Below are positions 1 through 6,051 of a stretch of DNA of 64,000 nucleotides, piece by piece (position 1 is the stretch's first letter; every line of letters starts with the position of its first letter). The notes under the pieces are model-generated. The model saw only the letters and a list, made by a program, of their open reading frames with translations, made no database searches and had not been told where the DNA came from. Made by a program: the position numbers and the translations under genes. This stretch comes from Chitinophaga sp. GbtcB8. GTDB lineage: Bacteria; Bacteroidota; Bacteroidia; Chitinophagales; Chitinophagaceae. The stretch covers positions 124,001-188,000 of the forward strand of contig NZ_JAGXJN010000001.1 of assembly GCF_019091455.1 (NCBI RefSeq), read 5' to 3'.

Positions 1-1188
1 GATCAGGCCTATATCCCGGAACGGTAACAGCATGCCGGAACGGGCGCCCAGCACTATCTGCAGCTCGCCGCTTTTTACTTTGTTCCAGATCTCTACCCTT
101 TCATTATTATTAAAGCGGGAATGGTAAATGCCGATCTTATTGCCAAAGTGTTTTTGCAAACGCCGGATGATCTGCGCAGTAAGCGCTATTTCCGGTAACA
201 GGTACAGCACCTGTTTGCCGGTGGCAATACAATCTTCTATCAGCTTTACATATACCTGGGTTTTGCCGCTGGAGGTTACCCCGTGCAGCAGGGTCACCGG
301 CTTATGCTCAAAGCTTTGCCGCACAGCCAGCAAAGCAGCTTCCTGCGCAGGGCTCAGGATAAAATCTATATTTGCCTCGGCCTTGCTGCCCGGCACACGG
401 TCTACCACCCGTTTTTCTATCCACACAATATTTTTATCTACCAGCCCTTTCAGCTGTGCTGCGCTGGCGCCGGATTTTTTCAGCAGCTCGCTTTGTAATA
501 CCGCACCCTGTGTTTTTAACAGGTGCAGGTAAGCCAGCAGCAGCTCCATTTGTTTGGGCGCACGCCCCAGCTCATTGAACAGGGCGGACAGCTGCTCCTC
601 CTGCTCGTAAGCGGGGTGCAGCTGCACATAACTTTCCTTCTTTTCTTTATAGGCTTCTTTCAGCTCTTCAAATACCAGGCATACCTTTTTTTCTATGAGC
701 TTTTTAATGGTGCTGTACACATCGGCCTTGTCCAGGATCAGCTGCACTTCGCCAATACGCAGCTCTTTGCGCATCAGCAGGGCTTCTGCTATCAGGTACT
801 CATCTTCATCCAATGAGGTCATATCATCGCCGAAGGCATCATTATATAATAAGATCGTTTCGCTGGAAAGTTTAAGATGGGCGGGTAAGGCGGCATTCAG
901 CACCTCCCCTTCTGTACACATGTAATAAGATGCGATCCATTGCCAGAAGGATAACTGTGCCGGATATACGACAGGTTCTTTATCCAGCAGGTCCAACAGC
1001 GGTTTGGTTTTATAATCCAATGGCGCCTGCCCGTGTACTGCTTTTACAATACCGGCATACTTTTTCTGGCGGCCCAGCTGTACGGCTACGCGGCTGCCTG
1101 CCTGTATGGTATCTTCCATACCGGCTGGTATGGCGTACGTATAATTTTTGGGTAAGGCCAGTGGTAATATTACATCTGCGTATTTCAT
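1..1188 (-). CDS. priA: Primosomal protein N' (replication restart helicase PriA), C-terminal part outside window
   Basis: The reading frame opens with MKYADVILPLALPKNYTY at the ATG ending at 1188 and runs without a stop to base 1, so only about the first 396 residues are present. The N-terminal part has the PriA 3'-DNA-binding-domain look (symmetric openings, AVQLGRQKKYAGIV). Further on is a Walker A motif GVTSSGKT followed by LYLLPEIALTAQ, as in PriA helicases. PriA reloads the replicative helicase at stalled forks. Its start lies 4 bases beyond the plsC stop, so the two are probably co-transcribed in the order plsC-priA. The truncation is caused by the window edge. Identification is confident from the Walker A context and N-terminus. 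Confidence 0.95.
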   Translation of the reverse strand, partial: MKYADVILPLALPKNYTYAIPAGMEDTIQAGSRVAVQLGRQKKYAGIVKAVHGQAPLDYKTKPLLDLLDKEPVVYPAQLSFWQWIASYYMCTEGEVLNAALPAHLKLSSETILLYNDAFGDDMTSLDEDEYLIAEALLMRKELRIGEVQLILDKADVYSTIKKLIEKKVCLVFEELKEAYKEKKESYVQLHPAYEQEEQLSALFNELGRAPKQMELLLAYLHLLKTQGAVLQSELLKKSGASAAQLKGLVDKNIVWIEKRVVDRVPGSKAEANIDFILSPAQEAALLAVRQSFEHKPVTLLHGVTSSGKTQVYVKLIEDCIATGKQVLYLLPEIALTAQIIRRLQKHFGNKIGIYHSRFNNNERVEIWNKVKSGELQIVLGARSGMLLPFRDIGLI

Positions 1189-1192
1189 GGAT

Positions 1193-1966
1193 CTAAATAG
1201 CCTGCTCCAGCACCGTATCCTGGTACTGGGAGTGCTCCTTCAGGGCTGTGTACATGATATTAAATACTTTGTCTTTCAGCGCAGGTATGTCTTCCATGGT
1301 AAGCCCGTCCACTGGTATGGATGGGAGGAATAACACCCTGCAGCGCCCTGGTGAGAGATCCAGCATTTTTTTATTGGAGAACCGGATACCGCTGTCAAGG
1401 TACAGCACCGGCTTTAAAGGCGTTTGTGTTTCAATGGCTATACGAAAAGCGCCGTTATGAAAAGGCGTTAGCAGCTTATCCGTTTCATTGGTAGTACCTT
1501 CCGGGAAAATAAGCACGGATACTTTCTGCTTTACCATATACATCATTTCCCGCACGCTGTTGGACCGGCCCTTTGCGCTGGACCTGTCTACCAGCACCAC
1601 TGACTGTTTATAAATGAAACCAAAGAAGGGGATCTTTTTCATTTCAATTTTACCCAGGGGGCGGAAAGGTAAGCCCATCACCTTTACTGCAATACAGGCA
1701 TCCAGGTAAGAACGGTGGTTTACCACGTAGAGGAAGGTACCTTTTTCATGATTATCCTCGTGGATCTTACTGACCCATATACCTACCAGCGGAAACCAGA
1801 GATGTGCCCACAGGCGCAGGAAATAAAAAGTGATATTACCTCCTTTTATTTTTCCCAGCAGGGATGCCAGGGCAATAAACGGGAGGATGAGGAACATGAT
1901 CCCCAGCCATACCAACAACGCGTATACCACATATATTACCTGTATTGGTCTTAGCAACAATTTCAT
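1193..1966 (-). CDS. plsC: 1-acyl-sn-glycerol-3-phosphate acyltransferase
   Basis: This 257-residue protein transfers an acyl chain to lysophosphatidic acid in phospholipid synthesis at the inner membrane. The N-terminal 40 residues are hydrophobic (a membrane anchor). The acyltransferase motif HX4D is at residues 84-89 (NHRSYLD), and the substrate-binding FPEGTT motif is near 154-159. Length and motif spacing fit the PlsC family. It sits directly upstream of priA with a 4-base gap, which suggests a shared transcript, although the two functions are unrelated. Lyso-ornithine or other lipid acyltransferases share these motifs, so the exact acyl acceptor is inferred. Confidence 0.88.
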   Translation of the reverse strand: MKLLLRPIQVIYVVYALLVWLGIMFLILPFIALASLLGKIKGGNITFYFLRLWAHLWFPLVGIWVSKIHEDNHEKGTFLYVVNHRSYLDACIAVKVMGLPFRPLGKIEMKKIPFFGFIYKQSVVLVDRSSAKGRSNSVREMMYMVKQKVSVLIFPEGTTNETDKLLTPFHNGAFRIAIETQTPLKPVLYLDSGIRFSNKKMLDLSPGRCRVLFLPSIPVDGLTMEDIPALKDKVFNIMYTALKEHSQYQDTVLEQAI

Positions 1967-2100
1967 AAAAACACGGATCCCTGTTTAGGTGAACACCAAA
2001 CCTGAAAATTAAGCAACAATTACCAATTCTCAACTACGAATTATCAAATTACAAATTACGAATACCGTATATCTCTCATTCGTAAATGTTTATCTACATA

Positions 2101-2526
2101 TCAGTCACAGTTACAGACCCAGTGTTTGTCGAGGTCAATGCAGGTAACAACGCGGGTAGCATCGTCGCAGGGTGCAAAGACAATACGCAAATGCTGGCCT
2201 TCGTGGGAGTAACCTTCCAGCGCATAGGTAGGACAAGGGTGGTCGTGCAGGTTGGATTTAGCCAGGTCAATACGGCCCTGGGCCATGATCTCCTGTACCT
2301 CTTTTTCAGTAACATGGCGGCATTCCATCCGGCAGCGGGCATGTACGGTATATTCCAGGCGCGCGGTACGGTCAAACTCCGGTACATCGTCCACCATTTC
2401 CGGTATGGGCGGACCTTCCGTGGAGGACTTTTGCGGACTTCTCCACCATTGCCAGCGCCAGGCAATGACCAATAAAATGGCCAGTAACAGTACAGGGAAG
2501 TATTTGTGCAGTGCCCCCGGTTTCAT
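2101..2526 (-). CDS. DUF4258-like protein with N-terminal membrane anchor
   Basis: A 141-residue protein. Residues about 9-27 form one hydrophobic segment (FPVLLLAILLVIAWRWQWW), so the protein is probably membrane-anchored with its C-terminal part in the periplasm. The C-terminal part has the pattern of DUF4258: a mostly alpha start (RCRMECRHVTEKEVQEI), then beta strands (HLRIVFAPCDDATRVVTCIDL). Four or more cysteines (CRMEC, CPTY, APCDD, CNCD) could form disulfides or bind metal; that is inference. The role is unknown. Members of this domain family are sometimes linked to toxin-like folds, but no partner is seen here. It is transcribed divergently from mtaB. Confidence 0.75.
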   Translation of the reverse strand: MKPGALHKYFPVLLLAILLVIAWRWQWWRSPQKSSTEGPPIPEMVDDVPEFDRTARLEYTVHARCRMECRHVTEKEVQEIMAQGRIDLAKSNLHDHPCPTYALEGYSHEGQHLRIVFAPCDDATRVVTCIDLDKHWVCNCD

Positions 2527-2625
2527 GCATTCAGGATTGTAATGAGGTCAGCAATATATTAAACTTACACGCTTTTTCCCGCTTTTGCCCCAAAATCTGG
2601 TAAAACAACAAGTAATAAAAGTTCG

Positions 2626-2633
2626 TAACTTTG
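2626..2633 (+). promoter_or_regulatory. Bacteroidota -7 box (TAACTTTG) for mtaB
   Basis: TAACTTTG matches the Bacteroidota TAnnTTTG consensus. It ends only 9 bases before the ATG at 2643, so the transcript would have almost no leader. No clear TTTG -33 box was found at the usual distance. Confidence 0.6.
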
Positions 2634-2642
2634 CCCTCCTTT

Positions 2643-3920
2643 ATGACACAGGCAAAAACAGTGGCTTTTCATACCCTGGGCTGTAAGCTGAATTTTTCAG
2701 AAACCTCTACCCTGAGCAGGTTGCTGGAACAGGATGGTTTTGTGAAAACGGATTTTGACGGATTGGCCGATGTATATGTGATCAACACCTGCTCCGTTAC
2801 CGACAATGCGGATAAGGAATGCCGGCAGCTGGTAAGGCGCATTCAGCGCCGCGCGCCGGAAAGCATGGTGGTAATAACCGGTTGTTACGCCCAGCTGAAG
2901 CCCCAGGAAATTGCTTCTATTGAAGGGGTGGACCTGGTACTGGGTGCCGCGGAAAAGTTCAATATCACCGAACACCTGAAAACACTTACCAAAGGCGACA
3001 GCACCCGCATTTGCTCCTGTGATATTGAAGATGTTAACTCCTTTCATGCCTCTTACTCTTTACATGACCGTACCCGCACTTTCCTGAAAGTGCAGGACGG
3101 CTGCGACTATACCTGTACTTTTTGTACGATTCCCATGGCCCGCGGCAAAAGCCGCAGCGACAGTGTGGAAAATGTGCTGGAACATGCCCGTACCCTGGCC
3201 GGCAATGGTGTAAAAGAAATTGTGCTCACTGGTGTAAACCTGGGCGATTTTGGCAAAGGCCTGCAAGGTGGTAAGAAACGTGAAGAAACTTTTTACGAGC
3301 TGGTACAGGCGCTGGATGAAGTGGAAGGGATTGAACGTTACCGCATTTCTTCTATAGAGCCTAACCTGCTGAGCAACGAGATCATTGAATTTGTAGCCAA
3401 CAGCCGCAAGTTCATGCCGCACTTTCATATTCCTTTGCAAAGCGGCAGCAATCATATACTGGGCCTCATGCGCCGCCGCTACCGCCGCGAGCTGTATGCA
3501 GAAAAAGTAGCGCTCATTAAACAGTTTATGCCGCACTGCTGTATTGGTGTGGATGTGATTGTGGGTTTCCCTTCTGAAAGCAATGAACATTTCCAGGAAA
3601 CCTATAACTTCCTGCACGACCTGGATATTTCTTACCTGCATGTATTTACTTACTCTGAACGCGCCAACACGCCTGCCGTGGATATTACTCCTGTAGTACC
3701 GGTAGCGCTGCGGCATGAGCGTAATAAAATGCTGCGTAACCTGAGCCATAAAAAGATGCAGTATTTCACTGAACAGCATATTGGCGAAACCCGGAAAGTG
3801 CTGTTTGAACAGCATCAGAAGGATGGTATGATGGAAGGGTATACGGATAATTATATTAAGGTAACCACCCCGTATAGGGCAGAATGGGTGAATGGGCTGG
3901 TGGATTGGGAGTTGAGATAA
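2643..3920 (+). CDS. mtaB: tRNA t6A37 methylthiotransferase MtaB
   Basis: This radical-SAM enzyme adds a methylthio group to N6-threonylcarbamoyl-adenosine at position 37 of tRNAs reading ANN codons, giving ms2t6A. With the ATG at 2643 the protein has 425 residues. The UPF0004 domain carries C14 (TLGCKLN), C50 and C81 (TGCYAQ) for the auxiliary cluster. The radical-SAM cluster triad is C154, C158 and C161 (CDYTCTFC). The motif SIEPNLL and the later QSGSNHILGLMRRRY are typical of MtaB/MiaB-like proteins; the C-terminal region is a TRAM-like domain. A TTG four codons upstream is also possible, but it overlaps the promoter, so ATG is preferred. Confidence 0.93.
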   Translation: MTQAKTVAFHTLGCKLNFSETSTLSRLLEQDGFVKTDFDGLADVYVINTCSVTDNADKECRQLVRRIQRRAPESMVVITGCYAQLKPQEIASIEGVDLVLGAAEKFNITEHLKTLTKGDSTRICSCDIEDVNSFHASYSLHDRTRTFLKVQDGCDYTCTFCTIPMARGKSRSDSVENVLEHARTLAGNGVKEIVLTGVNLGDFGKGLQGGKKREETFYELVQALDEVEGIERYRISSIEPNLLSNEIIEFVANSRKFMPHFHIPLQSGSNHILGLMRRRYRRELYAEKVALIKQFMPHCCIGVDVIVGFPSESNEHFQETYNFLHDLDISYLHVFTYSERANTPAVDITPVVPVALRHERNKMLRNLSHKKMQYFTEQHIGETRKVLFEQHQKDGMMEGYTDNYIKVTTPYRAEWVNGLVDWELR

Positions 3921-4013
3921 GTGGCTGGTATATAATACGTTTCACCCCATCTTTAGAAAAATTTCCATTTTCTCCGGAAATATTTCCGTATATTTACTTA
4001 CAATCTAAGTATT

Positions 4014-4430
4014 ATGAGAACAGGAAATGTGCTGGCTAAATATGAACCTTCTTTTGATAACGATATTACATTGTTATTAAGCGCTAAAAAAGGGCTGAAA
4101 CCTGAAGCGGTATTTGACTTTATTACGATCTCCCAATTTTCTGCCAACCTGGTAGAACAATTACTGAATAAAACCATCAAAACTTTTACGAAATACAAGG
4201 AGCAGAACACGCCGCTGGATGCTACGGTAAGTGAGAAGCTGCTGAAGCTGTTTGCACTCTACGATAAAGGCACGCTGGTATTTGGTAACGTTGACGAGTT
4301 TAATAAATGGATGGCCTTACCCTCCTTTGGACTAGGGAACCAGGTACCCTTAGAATTACTGGATACCATTACCGGTATTGAATTAATTGCAGAAGAACTC
4401 ACCCGCATTGCATACGGAGACATTGCTTAA
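4014..4430 (+). CDS. Xre/MbcA/ParS-type antitoxin of a RES toxin pair
   Basis: A 138-residue protein with a helical N-terminal region (residues 1-60) and the C-terminal toxin-binding domain typical of Xre/MbcA/ParS antitoxins (formerly DUF2384). The signature is the segment VFGNVDEFNKWMALPSFGLGNQ followed by PLELLDTITGIELIAEEL, in which a short helix is followed by the conserved PLELL-type turn. Such antitoxins bind and inhibit a RES-domain toxin and repress their own operon. The next gene starts 6 bases downstream and encodes that toxin. The N-terminal Xre HTH is not easy to see by eye, so DNA binding is assumed from the family. Confidence 0.88.
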   Translation: MRTGNVLAKYEPSFDNDITLLLSAKKGLKPEAVFDFITISQFSANLVEQLLNKTIKTFTKYKEQNTPLDATVSEKLLKLFALYDKGTLVFGNVDEFNKWMALPSFGLGNQVPLELLDTITGIELIAEELTRIAYGDIA

Positions 4431-4436
4431 CCTATT

Positions 4437-4889
4437 ATGATCGTTTACAGGATAACCCTGGCGGCTTACGCCGATAAACTGCTTGCTTCCGGCAACCCTG
4501 CCAGGTGGAATTCCAAAGATATAAAGGTGATCTACACAGCCGGCTCCAGAGCGCTGGCCTGCCTGGAAAATGTGGTGCACCGGAGCTCCCGCGGATTGCA
4601 GGGCAATTTCAGAACACTGTTAATTGAGATCCCTGATCATTTAAAGATCACGGTAATTGATAGAAAAGTATTACCCTTACACTGGTATAATTTTGCCAGC
4701 ATGCCTTACACGCAAAATTTAGGAGATGAATGGGTAAAAGACGGCACTTCGGCCATACTGCAGGTACCTTCTGTAATTATACCTGAGGAACAGAATTATA
4801 TATTAAATCCTGCTCATAAGGATTTTAGCAAGATCAAACACCTGGGTAACGAGCCGTTTGAATTTGACAGCCGTATCAAAGAAAAATAA
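4437..4889 (+). CDS. RES-domain toxin (NAD+-targeting) of a RES-Xre toxin-antitoxin pair
   Basis: A 150-residue RES-domain protein. The family name residues are visible: R23 in GNPARWNS, E44 in LACLENVV and S112 in QVPSVIIPEE, plus Y33 (IYTAGSRALA) and the terminal YILNPAH motif. RES toxins degrade NAD+ by phosphorolysis or hydrolysis, or ADP-ribosylate host proteins such as Prs. All core motifs are intact, so the toxin is probably functional. It lies 6 bases after the antitoxin gene and ends about 80 bases before a tRNA-Val gene. No separate promoter is visible; the pair is expected to be autoregulated. Confidence 0.9.
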   Translation: MIVYRITLAAYADKLLASGNPARWNSKDIKVIYTAGSRALACLENVVHRSSRGLQGNFRTLLIEIPDHLKITVIDRKVLPLHWYNFASMPYTQNLGDEWVKDGTSAILQVPSVIIPEEQNYILNPAHKDFSKIKHLGNEPFEFDSRIKEK

Positions 4890-4904
4890 AGAGCCCAGGA
4901 AAAA

Positions 4905-4935
4905 TTTGGCAAAATAAAAATAGTTTTTACCTTTG
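4905..4935 (+). promoter_or_regulatory. Promoter of tRNA-Val copy 1 (TTTG - 19 bp - TACCTTTG)
   Basis: TTTG at 4905-4908 and TACCTTTG at 4928-4935 are separated by 19 bases, a textbook Bacteroidota -33/-7 arrangement. The downstream stretch CAATCCC is shared with the second tRNA-Val copy. Confidence 0.75.
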
Positions 4936-4972
4936 CAATCCCGTCAAACAAAAGGTTGATGAGAATAGAAAA

Positions 4973-5047
4973 GGGAGTTTAGCTCAGCTGGTTCAGAGCA
5001 TCTGCCTTACAAGCAGAGGGTCGGCGGTTCGAACCCGTCAACTCCCA
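4973..5047 (+). tRNA. tRNA-Val(UAC), copy 1
   Basis: All four arms fold: acceptor GGGAGTT/AACTCCC, D-stem GCTC/GAGC, anticodon stem TCTGC/GCAGA with loop CTTACAA (anticodon TAC, valine), and T-stem GGCGG/CCGTC around TTCGAAC. The discriminator base is A5047 and CCA is not encoded. It has its own promoter upstream and a terminator downstream. A second copy lies 3.8 kb downstream. Confidence 0.97.
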
Positions 5048-5056
5048 CACAAATAC

Positions 5057-5085
5057 AAAGCCTTGCTACATTAGCAGGGCTTTTT
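5057..5085 (+). terminator. Terminator of tRNA-Val copy 1
   Basis: AAAGCCTTGCTA and TAGCAGGGC form a stem with one wobble pair and a short loop, followed by TTTTT. The same structure, with different stem bases, follows the second tRNA-Val copy. Confidence 0.8.
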
Positions 5086-5329
5086 CATTTATACATTGTT
5101 TCAAGGCACTCCGGCTTCTATTCACTTTTTCATTCAAGAAGCTACACAGCAGGTTGAAAGACTCGTTACCTGATCTACCATTCCATACCTTAATGGAGGC
5201 CCTCCCCTACCCAAGGTACCAACAGCTTCGCCCCCCATTTTCATGCATCAGCTTTTAAATCATTAATGTGCGCGCCGTTACTGCCTAAAAGCCGCTTTAA
5301 ATAAAATAAGTGAAAAATATTTTCATCTA
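5086..5329. other. Intergenic stretch without a recognisable gene
   Basis: About 240 bases between the tRNA terminator and the paired palindromes. No reading frame with plausible composition, and no clear RNA structure, was seen here. Confidence 0.5.
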
Positions 5330-5374
5330 CTTTGTATTACAAAGCACTTTTTAACTAACTTTGAAATACAAAGT
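5330..5374 (+). promoter_or_regulatory. Two CTTTG/CAAAG palindromes overlapping a -7 box
   Basis: The first palindrome is CTTTGTA-T-TACAAAG at 5330-5344 (7+1+7, perfect). The second is ACTTTG-AAATA-CAAAGT at 5358-5374 (6+5+6, perfect). A -7 box TAACTTTG (5356-5363) overlaps the second. Two half-site-sharing palindromes about 29 bases apart, one over the promoter, look like operators for a dimeric repressor such as a PadR- or MarR-type protein. The regulator is not encoded nearby, so its identity is inferred. The first gene downstream is the small membrane protein at 5527. Confidence 0.6.
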
Positions 5375-5526
5375 ACTTTATCACCAAAAACCAAGGGCGC
5401 TATCGTTGTTACATTCAACGTTCCAAAAACAAATGACTATCAGGCTGAAAGAATATTTACAAGGAACACCAGCGGGGATACTATTAAAGAACAGTTGCAC
5501 TATCAAAACCTATAAAGCATGCTATC

Positions 5527-5859
5527 ATGACACAGAACAACAATTTAAGGACACAATCAACAAATTTCATTAAACGGCCTATGCTGATTGGCGCAGGGGT
5601 TGGTTTAATACTGATCTCATTTTTTGTGTTTACAACCAGGGATCCCAAGCCGGAATGGGGCAAGCTATGGATGATCAGACCTTTAATAATTGTTCCGCTG
5701 GCAGGCTTCCTTGGCGGTGCTTTCTATTATTGGATGGCTCAATTGAGCTCTCAGAAAAAAATAAATAGACCGGTGACCTTAATATTCAGCCTGATTGTAT
5801 TCATGTTTGTGCTTTGGATAGGGGTCATATTGGGATTGGACGGTACTTTATGGGATTAA
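5527..5859 (+). CDS. Small three-helix membrane protein of unknown function
   Basis: A 110-residue protein with three hydrophobic segments: about residues 19-36 (MLIGAGVGLILISFFVF), 52-70 (RPLIIVPLAGFLGGAFYYWM) and 83-105 (VTLIFSLIVFMFVLWIGVILG). No catalytic or binding motif is recognisable. The motif PEWGKLWMIRPLIIVPLAG between the first two helices looks conserved in style, but I cannot name a family. It follows, by about 150 bases, a promoter with two palindromic operator-like sites. The leader between has a short frame (5433-5573) that overlaps this start and has no support. Inner-membrane location is inferred. Confidence 0.65.
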   Translation: MTQNNNLRTQSTNFIKRPMLIGAGVGLILISFFVFTTRDPKPEWGKLWMIRPLIIVPLAGFLGGAFYYWMAQLSSQKKINRPVTLIFSLIVFMFVLWIGVILGLDGTLWD

Positions 5860-6051
5860 CAGGCACTTTCCTACATCTCCAAAACGTCCCGGTTGCGCCA
5901 TGGTCCCCGAAGTCCTGAAGAATATTCCTCCATCAGATGAACTTAAATCTTTCCCCCACTCATGTGCACGGCATAAACATTGTTATTATCTTCAGGTCCC
6001 GGACGGAGATGCGAGCGTACGACCCTCCGTTACCACCCTGAAATCAACCGA

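Noticed and set aside
5361..5573. A 70-codon frame starting within the paired palindromes
   Set aside because: It starts at TTG inside the -7 box/operator, overlaps the start of the small membrane protein and has no family signature.
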